Shown: piece by piece, positions 11,713 through 22,100 of the stretch
How the letters are laid out: every line of letters starts with the position of its first letter
Position numbering within the stretch: the stretch's first letter is position 1
Assembly: GCA_021399435.1 (NCBI GenBank)
Contig: JAJTUP010000027.1
Location: 806,001 to 870,000, forward strand
Direction: 5' to 3'
Source of the DNA: Diaporthe sp. PMI_573
Lineage: Eukaryota > Ascomycota > Sordariomycetes > Diaporthales > Diaporthaceae
DNA: 64,000 nt
The notes under the pieces: model-generated
Seen by the model: the letters and a program-made list of their open reading frames with translations, nothing else
Told to the model about the DNA's origin: nothing
Databases searched by the model: none
Made by a program: the position numbers and the translations under genes

Positions 11713-11746
11713 ACTTAGGTACCTAGGTACCTAGGTACCTGGGTAG
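11713..11746. repeat. Tandem palindromic CCTAGGTA units
   Basis: Three to four overlapping copies of the self-complementary octamer unit CTAGGTAC in tandem. A single similar unit (TACCTAGGTAC) occurs near 52272. Confidence 0.8.
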
Positions 11747-12403
11747 CTATCAGCCTTGGAAGCTATAGGTACCGGGTACGGTGCAGACGGGCGCTCCTTC
11801 ACCACTAGTTGGAGAAGAATGTGCTCTTCCTTCACAATCCTTGACATCGAACATGGACCGTAACTGTGAGATTGCCATCGCTGTTGCCCAGGGCAGGGAA
11901 CATGGGCATTCCTAGAGCACGCCAGGGCACGGCTTACACGACCAAGCCCGCCCGTTTATCATTTACTGGCATCCGTAATTGGCGAATTTGCCGGTGCTAT
12001 TCCGTCGCCCAGTGGGGGCCCTGCCCGCCCGCCCGCCCGCATGGCTGCTCACCCCCACTTTTCCCGCCCACACACCAGGGGGTCTCTTTGCAACTCCACC
12101 CGGAACAACATCCTCGCCTTCTATCGAACGCCCTCGAACTTGCCAACCACGGGATTACCACTCTTCACGAGTGGGACTGACCTGCCAGACTGTGCACAAA
12201 TCCATCGACACGGGCTGCTCGCACCCTATGAATGTGCAGGGAGGACAGCAGACAGACACATTGCACGAGGGCGGGCGCCTGGGCCTTTACTCATCCATTG
12301 GGGATGGTTGATTTCCATCAGCTTGTTCAGACCCTCTCAGAACGCGCCGAACCCACGCATTTTACATCTATCTACTGTACAAGAAACAACAAGACAAGCA
12401 ATC

Positions 12404-14726
12404 TCACCCGGCCATAACGCTCCTTCCCCCATCCTCCGTGACCCTGTTTCGCACGCACACCTTGAGCACACCACTGCCAAGCTTCGTCGCCGCACCCTCC
12501 TCACTGACACCCACTACCGCGTTGGGCGAGAACACCAGCGCCTCGCCCACACGCAGCCCCACGATCTGCGCAAACAGGTTCGCTGCCGCCTGTCTATGGC
12601 CCATCGTCGCCCCGGGCCCCTTGAGGCTCAACGTCCCGACCGCCCCGACCATTCCATCCAGCACATCATCAACTCCCGAGTCGGAAGAAGCACCACTCTC
12701 ACCCACGGAACCAACACCACCGCCACCACCAGCCGCGCGAGCCAGCATCCCAGTCGTCTCCTCCGCACCGGCCAAGTGCCGCCGCAGCGCCCGCAGCCCT
12801 ACATATTACGTTAGTCCTGCTACGGGTCCTGAAGTGATGCGGCCTGGGACATTCCAAAACATGAAAGACGGGGGATACGTAGAAGGAGAAGAATGATACT
12901 GACACTAATGGTGGCGTTAGTCCTGCTACAGATCCTAAAGTGTTGCATTCTAGAACATTCCAAAACATGAAAGTCGGGGATCCGTTGCGAGAGAAAAGTG
13001 ACACTGACCTCGGGGGACGTGAAACGGTGCACCACCGTCACGCTACACAGATCCAGCAGCCGGGGTGACACAGTGGGCTCCTGAGTCGAGATCACCACTC
13101 GCGCCCCCAGGTGCCGCTGCAGCCGTATCGTCGCCAGAAGCTGCTCCGTGAGGGCTGATGCTTCGCCGCTATCGTTCATGTATTTGTGAGCTTCGTCCAG
13201 CGCCACTATCCGCCCTACTCGCCTGGCATCCTGCTCCAGGAAGAGGGACAGGCAGATGTTGAAGAGCGCGCAGGCTCCCTCGGGGGTCACGCATGGGCAG
13301 CTTAAATCAACGATGGTAAGCTGGCCAGTGCATGGGGCCCAGTCGTTGCCGGGGGGCTTGGCTACGGCGACAACAGCCTTCTTTTTCTTCTTCTGCGTCG
13401 CGACAGCCTCCTGCGGTGGCGCCATGAACGACTCGAGCGTTTCAAGCCGCTGCGAGAGAGGCACCCTCTGACTGTCGGTCAAGTCCTCGCGGGCCAACAT
13501 AGCCTTGAAAGCGCGGTAGTCGAACGACTCGCCAGTCTGCTGTTGCCGCAGGCGTAGGTCGCGTAGCACGCGGTTGACGACATGCATGTATAGCGGCATG
13601 GCCTCACTCTTCTTCACGGCCATTAGGTCCATCATGCGTTTCGTTGTAAGGTCTTGCTCCCTGATGCTCAGCGGCTCGATGGTGACATTCGGGAGCCCCG
13701 CGTACGTCCGCCGCATAGTCGCGCTGATACCTGTCAGTCACCTGCTGGGGAGCCCAAGGTGTTGCATTCTGCAACATTCCAAAACATAGTGGACGGGGAA
13801 CCGTGAGAAAGGAGAAGAACAAAAGATGCTTACATGTTGGTCGGCGCGCACAGTACGCGAACACGCACGGCCGCGTTGGTCGACAGGTAGGCCGCCTCGC
13901 ACGGGCTGCCCTGGCTGTCGTTGATGAAGGTGTCATAATGGAAGACGATGCCCGTCAGCGGGCGCGGCAGCTCGTTTGCCACTGACGGGAACAGGCTGTT
14001 TTCCAGCAGGCATGACAGCGTGTGGCTCTTGCCGGAGCCCTGGCTGCCGCAGATGAAGGTGCTCGATGGTGCGGCTACGTTGTAGTAGAATAGCTCGTCC
14101 GATTGGTTGTCACTGGCGTCGCCGGCGAGGAGGCCGTATTGCGAGAAAGGGTGGTCAAAACCACCAGATGATGGGCCCTCTCGTTCGACTCGGACCCGGG
14201 CGGTCTCGGTGAAGATCGGGGCAGTCTTGATCTCGTCCAGGCCGCCGCCAACATCCTTGTCGGCGCGGTGAAGGAGCTGACGGCGGCGGTCCATTGTCTG
14301 CTTTTTCATAAGCTCTGGCAACGTCGCGTGTGTGACGGGTACTGGCCCTGGCGCTTCTGCTTTATCCGTCTCTTGCTTGGAAGCTGTTGTGTCAGATGAG
14401 ACTTCGGACTCGCTTGAGCTACAGGAAGACTCCTCGCCGCCCGCCTGAGGAATTGAGAAGTCAAAGGTGAATCTGGTAGGTGATTTCCGAGTTTGTGTCA
14501 GGGCACTCTCTGTGGTGGACGCCTTCGATTTAGGAGCGTAGATTGTGGAGGGACTTCTCTTCTCTTCCGAAGGCAAGAAAGTGAACAAGGGAGATTCACG
14601 CCAGTTAGAGCCCCAGTTGATTTCTGATTTGGAAGCACTGTTGTCAACTTCTGTGGTTGGTGCGGCGGCTGAGGCTTGAGATGGCCTGCTCTCCGGCTGA
14701 GTGCCGCCCGTCTTTATATGCGCCAT
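12404..14726 (-). CDS. HerA/FtsK-type P-loop ATPase domain protein
   Basis: Spliced model: exons 14726-13834, 13723-13009, the single base 12904, and 12798-12404; 2004 nt, 667 residues. Residues 1-170 are Ser/Thr-rich and disordered. Walker A is GSQGSGKSHT near residue 225, a hhhhDE Walker B is RIVALDEAHKYM in exon 2, followed by ARVVISTQEPTVSP (HerA-type sensor region) and VVHRFTSPE; the last exon ends LRVGEALVFSP and a VRNRVTEDGG tail, as in a family of fungal AAA-like proteins whose substrate is unknown. All three introns are copies of one repeated sequence. Splicing at CAG|CGCGAC (13723) gives APTNIATMRR and keeps frame. The one-base exon creates a Trp codon (E-W-L-R), which fits the family as I remember it. 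Without it the last exon is read out of frame. cDNA has not been seen. Confidence 0.8.
12799..12903 (-). repeat. Introner-like element, ATPase intron 2B
   Basis: 105-nt intron, GTCAGTATCATTC...ATGTAG, lying in tandem with copy 2A. It shares TTTCATGTTTTGGAATGT and CCGTAGCAGGACTAACG with it; the middle (CCCAGGCCGCATCAC) is more diverged. Confidence 0.88.
12904..12904 (-). other. Predicted one-nucleotide exon (T)
   Basis: This single T lies between the acceptor TAG of one element copy and the donor GTCAGT of the next. Keeping it gives GAG-TGG-CTG-CGG (E-W-L-R) and an open frame to the stop at 12404; skipping it shifts the last exon. Equivalent outcome: the downstream copy is spliced first, after which the upstream acceptor borders TGG. 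Confidence 0.65.
12905..13008 (-). repeat. Introner-like element, ATPase intron 2A
   Basis: 104-nt intron, GTCAGT...CATTAG, with ACGGATCCCCGACTTTCAT, GTTTTGGAATGTTCTAGAAT and GTAGCAGGACTAAC, the last holding a CTAAC branch-point-like motif. It directly follows the Glu codon of TSPE in phase 0. Confidence 0.88.
13724..13833 (-). repeat. Introner-like element, ATPase intron 1
   Basis: 110-nt intron, GTAAGC...ATCAG. It shares with the other copies a CTTCTCC tract, CACGGTTCCCCGTCC, ATGTTTTGGAATGTTGCAG and AATGCAACACC. It contains a perfect hairpin TGTTGCA-GAA-TGCAACA. Its 3' end (GGTGACTGACAG) is the most diverged of the four copies. Confidence 0.85.
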
Positions 14727-15710
14727 GGCCTCGGGCTGCTAAGGGTCAGATGTGAGTAGACAAGAGACAGAGGATACTGAAAGGAGCTGAGACGGATGCT
14801 CCTCCCTGTTGGTGGTAGCGCTGCTGCTGCTGCCTCCCTGCCGGGCGGACCTGCCAGGGTTCTCAACAGCCTCGACGACGATTGGAGGTTCCCAGGAGGC
14901 TGAATTCCAGACCCCCAAGGGCCAGAGGGATACCGACTCTGGACAGAGGCCGTGGCAAACAAATGGCCGTGAAGGGGCAGCAAGAACCCATGCGGGAGTG
15001 GCAGTGTGGGCGGCGCCGGGGGTAGGAGGGGGGATGATACCCACAATTGAGGCCTACCGTCCAGGCTGGAATGCTCAAGTGTAAAATGAGAGACTGGCTG
15101 GTCTCACGAGGCAGCAAGACGAAGAATGTAGAGCGTGGAGTCTGGGAGAGGGACCCTGGTAGGCGTGGGCAGGGTTGGGCTGCTCCCTCGTCCGTCGAAG
15201 CGACACGTGAATTGTGGTGGCTGTATCTGCTTTTCTAATGTAAAATGTCATGGGCTGTTGGTGAGATCGAACCCAGCCACCAGGTGCTTGCAATGGTTTG
15301 CCGTTGTGACGGGCCGGCCCGCTGTGAGGGTGGGAGCCACAGCGCACGGGCGTCACTGGAGAGTGTTGAGTGGAACGCGCCCTCGTGGGTGACCTCCCTC
15401 GCCCCGTTCCCAAGCCTTGAGGCCGGGATTCATGGGCTGCCTGTCCGATACGCCCACATGACCCAAGAGGCCTGAACAAGTCAACACTCCCATCCGAGCA
15501 AAGAATCACGCGCAACAGCCCCTTGAAGCAGCGCCGACTTTGGTCACCCACATTCACATCCGGCAGAGACGGTAAAATCGCCACTCCAAGGCAACCCAAG
15601 GCAGAGCAAAGCACGGGACCATCACCACCAACATATAATCAACTTCTCTGCCCACGGCCAAAGATTTCCCACGGGGTCACGGGCTCAGTGCCCCGGACCC
15701 TCGTCTTGAC
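14727..15710. other. Divergent intergenic region
   Basis: About 1 kb between the start codons of the ATPase gene (minus) and the CCD97-like gene (plus). No protein is supported. A shared bidirectional promoter region is the simplest reading. Confidence 0.5.
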
Positions 15711-16762
15711 ATGACGCCGCAGGCCGACACGGACTCGCCGCCACCAACAACAGCCGCAAGCCCCGACCCGTTCTCCCGGCCGCGGCCGCGGCCTCCCAGG
15801 TCGCCCTCCCAGGCTGCCAAGATACGAGTTCAGAACAGGCGGCGCCAGTACCTGGACAATAATCCGGGCTACCTCTCCTCGGCGGACAATCAACTTGCCG
15901 GTAAGCCCTCTGGATCTCACTCTTCTCCCTGATTTTCCCCTCAGAGACCAGCTCTGGGCATGTCTCTGGTTTCTGAGCTGGGAGCGGGCCCTTGGGGGAG
16001 GCTGTACTTGTGAGAGCTACCACCCTGTTGTTCCTCATGAGATCCTACGGTCCGGCAGACAGCCAGGCTGACCAGCTCTCTTGCGATGGTCCTTCACAAG
16101 CTCACACTCACACGCCGAGTTGCCCCAAGGAGGACCCGGGACCCCACTGACACATGACCACAGACCCGGAACTCTACGACACCCTGGTCCGCAAGTTCCA
16201 GACGCCCGCCGAGCGCGAGGAGGAGGTTCGCGCAAGGGGCTGGGGCAAAGTCCTCGAGTCATCACTGATGCGCGGCGAGGACCGCCTGGACAGGGTGGCC
16301 TCGTCTCTCGCAGGTGACAGGCCGCGGCCGGAGGGGCCTCAGCCCCCGTCATTTTCATCGTCCCGTGGGGAATTAGCTTCCGCGGCGAGCGACGGACAGG
16401 GATCCGCCACTGCCACAGCAGCAGCACATTTTACCATCGATGCGGATCTCGCTGGATCCGGGCCCGAGACAAAGGAGGAGGGCCGCGCCGCGTGGGAGGA
16501 CTTTCTGCGGGAGCGGTTCATACGCGGCGGTGACGACGACTTCGACTATGGCCCCGTGGACGGGGATGAGAGTCTTGATGAGCTGGAGTCCCGTGACCGG
16601 GAGGAGGAGTGGTTCGATGGGGAGGAGCCGGAGTGGGCAAGCGATGGGAGTGATGGCAGTGCTGGGACTCCTGGGGTTGTTGGCCCAGACGGCGAGCCAG
16701 GGAAGAGGAAGGGACCGAGGGAGAGGGTGTTGACTGGGGAGACTGGTGTCCAGGATTACTGA
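15711..16762 (+). CDS. CCD97-like (coiled-coil domain containing 97) protein
   Basis: Exons 15711-15900 and 16164-16762, joined by a 263-nt GT-AG intron in phase 1 (G|AC, giving NQLA-DPELYDTL); 262 residues. The N-terminus is Pro-rich, then a basic segment (IRVQNRRRQYLDNNPGYLSS), then the family's C-terminal domain: WEDFLRERFIRGGDDDFDY, DESLDELESRDREEEWFDGEEP. Acidic F/Y-D-Y and E-E-W-F-D motifs are typical of the CCD97-like C-terminal domain, a family linked to the spliceosomal SF3B complex in animals. The fungal role is inferred. The protein is strongly acidic in its second half. It faces the ATPase gene across a divergent spacer and converges on the GH43 gene. Confidence 0.8.
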
Positions 16763-17152
16763 ACTGACACGGGCTGGCAAACTCGCTTGGGGCTGGGATG
16801 CAGTCTCGATCTGCGATGCAAATTGCCACAGGCTCATCATACGGCGAGTAAGGGAAAGGGATGTACTCGTTCTCCTGGAATGTGCTCGAGCACACCATCG
16901 TATTCATGCAGTGCTGTCTTGGACTCCTAGATGCCGAACCGGGCTTGACTTATTACGTTCCGAGTGGCACCGTTCTCGCTTCTAGCAGCTTCAACACTGC
17001 TGTTCTGCATCTGACGTCGGAGCCAGCATCTCTTGAAAGGCGGGAGGAAATTCGCCTACTGTTGGAACTGCCCTTGGAATCTGTCTACTGTCGCTGAACC
17101 GATTTCCTTTCAGAGAACTATGAGCAAACAAAAGACCACCCCACACAGCGAC

Positions 17153-18157
17153 CTAAGCACTTGGCTTCTCCTGCACGATACGGTCCCCATCATAAAATAT
17201 CTCCTTGACCTTGACGCTCCGCAGGTGATCGACCCCGCCGCTGAGCTCACAGTCGTGGTGGAAAAGCCACCACCGGTCGGCCCCCTCGGGGAACTCGACA
17301 ACAGAGTGGTGCGTGGTCCACCCGAGGACCGGCTCCAGCATCCGGCCCCCGTACACGAAGGGGCCCATGGGCGAGTCGCCCACCGCCCAGCAGAGGTAGT
17401 GCGAGTCCCCCGTCGAGTAGGAGAAGTAGTACTTCCCCTTGCGCTTGTGGCACCACGCCGCCTCGAAGAATCGCCGGTCGTGGTCGTCAGCCGCGATGGG
17501 CTGCTTTGTCTCCGGGTCCAGGATCGCAACCTCGTGCACCCCGCCATCGAGCGTCCGCATGTCCCTGCTCAGCTTCGCCACTCGGGGACCCAGCGCAACC
17601 GCCCCTGGGCCCGAAGGCTCCTTGGGCCCGGACCACGAGGCGTCAAAGTCCGCGTCGCCGTGGCCCCGCTGGTAGCACTGCAGCTGGCCGCCCCACAGCC
17701 CGCCAAAGTACAGGTACGAGGCGTCGTCGTCGTCGACCAGCACCGCCGGGTCGATCGAGTACGTCCCCGGGATGTACGACTCGTCGGCCTTGAAGGGCCC
17801 CTCGGGCTTGTCGCCCACGGCCACGCCGATGCGGAAGACGCCGTCCTTGTCGCGGGCGGGGAAGAACAGGTGGTACTTGCCCGTGGCCGGGTTGCGCGCC
17901 GCGTCTGGCGCCCAGAGCTGCTTCGAGGCCCAGGGGACGCCGGCCAGCGTCAGGACGGTGCCGTGGTCCGTCACCTCCGAGGCCGGGTCCAGCGAGTCCA
18001 GGCTGAAGACGTGGTAGTCGGCCATGTCGTACTGGTCGCCGTTGTCGTTGAACTTGATGTCCGTCTCGCGGTCGTGCGAGGGGTAGATGTAAACCCTGCC
18101 ATTGAAGACGTGTGCCGACGGGTCGGCCGTGTAGAGATGCTTGATTAGGGGCGCCAT
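17153..18157 (-). CDS. Glycoside hydrolase family 43 (beta-xylosidase / arabinofuranosidase type)
   Basis: Intronless, 334 residues, about the size of a single five-bladed beta-propeller catalytic domain. The expected acidic triad is visible: general base Asp12 (YTADPSAHVF), pKa-modulating Asp136 (YSIDPAVLVDDD) and general acid Glu232 (RFFEAAWCHKRKGKYY). The protein starts directly at the first blade and has no signal peptide, so the enzyme is probably intracellular and may act on imported xylo- or arabino-oligosaccharides. Exact substrate cannot be told from sequence. The compact form and PSAHVFNGRVYIYPSHD start resemble bacterial GH43 proteins, so past horizontal transfer is possible but unproven. 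Its 3' end converges on the CCD97-like gene, about 390 bp away. Confidence 0.92.
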   Translation of the reverse strand: MAPLIKHLYTADPSAHVFNGRVYIYPSHDRETDIKFNDNGDQYDMADYHVFSLDSLDPASEVTDHGTVLTLAGVPWASKQLWAPDAARNPATGKYHLFFPARDKDGVFRIGVAVGDKPEGPFKADESYIPGTYSIDPAVLVDDDDASYLYFGGLWGGQLQCYQRGHGDADFDASWSGPKEPSGPGAVALGPRVAKLSRDMRTLDGGVHEVAILDPETKQPIAADDHDRRFFEAAWCHKRKGKYYFSYSTGDSHYLCWAVGDSPMGPFVYGGRMLEPVLGWTTHHSVVEFPEGADRWWLFHHDCELSGGVDHLRSVKVKEIFYDGDRIVQEKPSA

Positions 18158-19166
18158 GTTGGGCGGGCGGGCGTGTTGCTGCCTTTCGAAACGAGAGGCA
18201 AAGTGGCTGTCGCCTCTTGTGATGGTCCACCCGCGATTAGTCTTATTTAGTCGGACTGATGGGAGGTTTCCTGAGGCTAAGACGTCCAGTTGCTGCAGTC
18301 GAGGGACAGTGAGTGAGTGGGGATGGGCACCGAGGGCTCAGTCACTTAAACAATAAAATCAAGGACCTTCCGCGCACAACTTCTTCCCATACGCAAGAGC
18401 ATTGCAGAGCTTTATATCAAAACCCATCACGACTCAATTCACCCGTACAGCCGCTCGTACAAGCGCAGAGTGGGCCAAGAGGTCCTGTTCAAAACGGGGC
18501 CAAGTGCACGCCCATACGCAAGAGAGTTGGGCTAGTTGGAGAGGCAGCGCATTTATCCCCCCAATTTAGCCGGCGGGATCCTGCAGGGACATGCTCTTTT
18601 CTCCCCTCCCTAGGAGTCGCCGTCCCCTCTCGTCCGACCAGCCCAGCCGGGCCGAGAGATTTTTGATCACTTGGCCCCCGAGGCTAGAAGTGGATGGGGT
18701 GGAAGGATTTCATATGAGAATATTAAGATCACTACACATTCGATGTCTATGAGCTAGTACTTTTCTTACCATGCAGTCTAGGGCCACATGAAACAAATAT
18801 GAATAAGAAATTACCAGAAAGATAGTAGCATAAACAGTAGGGGGTATGAACATGCTTATACAAGATTGGCACAGCTACTGCAGCCGGCCTGAGATCCACC
18901 CAGCCAGATGATCCAAAAGTTGCAAGGCAACAAATAAGAAACAAACAATATTAATCTGGCAAAGAAGAAAATCCAAGAAGAAAAAAAGCCCAAGCTCAAA
19001 TATGTAAAAATCCGTAAGGATACAAGTCTGATAGAGCCAGGCATCACAAAGGGGACGACAGTCAGCAAGCTTCAGCTGACCTTTTTCCCACAGCCCCCGC
19101 TGAAGAAGGCTACAAGGGATCCAATCGCGGGCCCGCCATTGTCCTCGAGAAGCCCTTGGAGCCACC
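18158..19166. other. Intergenic region upstream of GH43
   Basis: No gene is seen. The left half is the GH43 promoter side; 18700-19100 is AT-rich, as expected for the 3' UTR of the large gene that ends at 19167. Confidence 0.5.
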
Positions 19167-22100
19167 TCACAAATCATCATCGATCCACGCATCCCCGTAA
19201 GGATTCCACTCCTGCCCGGGGTAGCTGGTAGCACTCATGAGAGGCGCGTCCTCGCCCTTCTTCTTGCCGCCAGGGCCCAGCATCGTGCTGTCGGGCTCGG
19301 TCGGGTTCAGCGCGATCTTCTCCTCCATGTCGCGCACAAGCTGCTTGCGCTTGTGCTCTTCGAAGATCTCCTGCGAAGTCTGTACCGGCTTGTTGCTGCT
19401 TGCCCCGTTGGCACCGGCGCCGTTGATGTCGTCCTCGCCTTGTCTTGTCTCGCTGCCGCTGTCGCTCTTGCGCTTCTTGCCTAGCTCCGAGTCCGTCGGG
19501 GACGGGGGTTCGACTTCTGATGGCGATGTGTACTTCGCAATGGAGACGCGCGGGCCCGGACTCGGTGCTGAAGGGTTGGTTGCAGTTGCCGGCTCGATGA
19601 TCACCGGCGGCACGTCAACAACAAAACTCTGCTGTGCCGGAGATTGCCTATTCTTGGCCGCAGGCTTGGTCTCCGGGCTCCTGTTCGGCAGGGGCCCAGC
19701 AAACTTGGCTTCGGGTTCTCCAGAAGGCTCTTGCGCCGGTGATCTATCGACGGAGTGTGCCACAGCGTCTTGCTGCTGCTGATACTCCTTGTGCTGCACC
19801 GGTGACACGTGGCGGGATTGTCTCGGGGTGGCACCATATATGTCTTCTTGCTCGGCTGACGAGGAGGGCGCAGGTGATTCCATTTTTGGAGGATCATCCG
19901 TCAGAGTCACTGGTGGTCTTTCGTACGCGGGCTCGGGGCTGATAACGATTCGCTCGGGACCAACATTCGCCGCTTGTTGCTGCACCTGATGGGTGCCTTC
20001 ACTGCTTTGAGTGCTGGAACCGCCCTGATTTGTAGCAGGAACAGAGGTTAAAGATGAGACCTCACTGGCCCCGCTGGTCTGGCGCTGAGGTACTAGGTTG
20101 GACCCTTGGTGCGGCTGAAGCTGAGCTTGTCCCGGCTGTGGCTTGGCAACGGCGAAGGTGCTTCGTGGTACGGCTTGCAACGGAGCCTGGGTAAACTCGG
20201 GCTTCACAGCCTCTGGCTGCTGGAGTTGAGGCTGGCCACCCCTGTCCGTCTGGACTGGGTTGACTGGATTTGCGTCAGGTACTGGCGAGAGCTGCTGCTG
20301 GGTTTGAGGAACGGCACGCTGTTGGCCATTCTCCGGTCCCGTCTGTGGTGCATCAGCAAGCGCAGGTGCTACTTGCTGAGAGGTCGCCAAGCCAGCGTGT
20401 TGCGAGGGACTGACTGTCTGCTGAGGGACATGATGCTGTTGGCCAGGGGCGGTCGTTGGATATTGCGGGTGCACAGGGGGCTGCGGCATGTGCTGCTGCT
20501 GCTGTGCTGGTATATGTGGTGGAGGCTGTTGCCCTTGAAGCGGCGGAGAGGGTGTGGCATGGTGTCCTATGTACTGCTGTTGAGGAGGTGGTTGCTGGGC
20601 CATGATCATGGGAGGCGGTGTCCCCTGGTAGGGAGGGTACTGCGGCCATCCTTGCTGCACCATTTGAGGAGGCACGCCCGCATTCATCTGGCCTGGCGCC
20701 ATGCCAGGGTATGCCCATTGCTGTGGAGAGCCTTGATATTGCGTGCCCGCCTGTGGCATCGGTAGCGGTTGCCCGTAAGGTAGCGTCCTCATCACGTCTG
20801 GCTTCGCAGCAGCCATTCCTTCTCCATGGACAGTGGCGTATCCCTGGGGAATGGGAACGGGGGCGTACTGAGGTTCTGGGGCACGCTGTGCCATCTGCTG
20901 CTTCACGTTGTGCGCTCTCATATTGCTAGATGTCGGTGCTGGCGTCTGCGACTGTATCTGCGCCGTTGGTGGCTGAGAGGGTCGCCGTTGCTGCTGCTGG
21001 TGATGTGGTGGCATTTCATGAGCCGCTTGAGATGTGTCCCCACTGAACGATGGCCGCCCAATTTGTGGCTGAGGACGTGTCTGCTGCTGTGTCAGAGGCG
21101 AGCTTGTCTTCTGCGGCGAGGACCTTTCATTCTGGTTGTCCGGATACGGTTGAGACGTGATTCTCGGCTGCTGCGCCCGCGGCAGCTCAGGCGAGGGCTG
21201 GCCATTGCTGTAAGCCTGAGCCTGAGCTTGCGACGCCTGGTACTGGGGGGCCTGTTCCTGTGGATCAACGGGTATCTTTTGTTCGCCCTCCCCTATCCCC
21301 ATCACTTGCTGCGCCTTCGGAGGCATTTGCATCTGCGGCAGTCTCGAACCTGTCTGTTTCCCTTGAGGGCTCTGGTTCGAACCGTACTGTTGCATGCTGG
21401 AAGGAACTTGGCCCGCCTGGATACCGGTAGCCCATTGTGGCCCACCTGGCGGCGGCTTCCCAGACTCAGGTTGCTTGGGCTCCTTAGGGGGCCTTTTGAA
21501 CACGCCCATCATGCCTTTCATCCCCTTGTTTTCTTTCTCGGGCTTGGGTTTATCGTTCATCGACTGCGAGTCGGAGATCTGGTGCACGAAAGTCTTGCCA
21601 CTTTTGAGAAATTTGGAGAAAGTGCCCTCCTTCTCCGACCTTGGCTCTTGTGGCGGCGATGTCATCATCATCCCCTGTGGAAATTGGCCCGGCGGGAACT
21701 GCTGCCCAGGAGGGCCGGACTGGCCGAATCCATTCTGCCGACCAATACTCCATGGCGACTGTGGCTGTTGCTGGGAGAAGCTCTGCACAACGGCAGCTAT
21801 CTGTGGCCCTGAGGGCCTGTAGACCGACGATTGCTGCGCTATCGGAGCCGATTGCCCTTGCCCGCCTGGATTTTGCCAAGACTGTGTCGGTGTTGAGCCG
21901 AAAACTTGGCCTGGATTCGGCGCTGGTGAGTTCTTCGGGGGCACGCCGGGAGGAGAGACCTGCTGGCTGGGATTAGGCGCGGGGGATTCCGATGGAGAGG
22001 ACTGCACAGAAACAGCCTGTTGCTGATCCGAGGTCTGCGGTTGCTGGCCTGCCATGACGCCATGCGACACCCTCCTGGTCTGTGGCGGAAAGGATGCACC

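Larger units (their letters stand above)
10745..12403. other. Intergenic region upstream of SSK1 and downstream of the ATPase gene
   Basis: No coding sequence is supported. It contains (GGCT)n near 10811-10831, a (GT)15-type tract and a palindromic TACCTAGG cluster. A CT/GT-rich stretch just above the SSK1 start fits a promoter and 5' leader. Confidence 0.5.

Noticed and set aside
15245..15300. B-box-like GGGTTCGATC on the minus strand
   Set aside because: No T-stem pairing, A box or acceptor stem; not a tRNA gene.
16861..17097. 78-codon ORF with CCTGGAATGTGCTCGAGCA resembling part of the introner elements
   Set aside because: Similarity is limited to about ten bases, with none of the flanking splice-site blocks.
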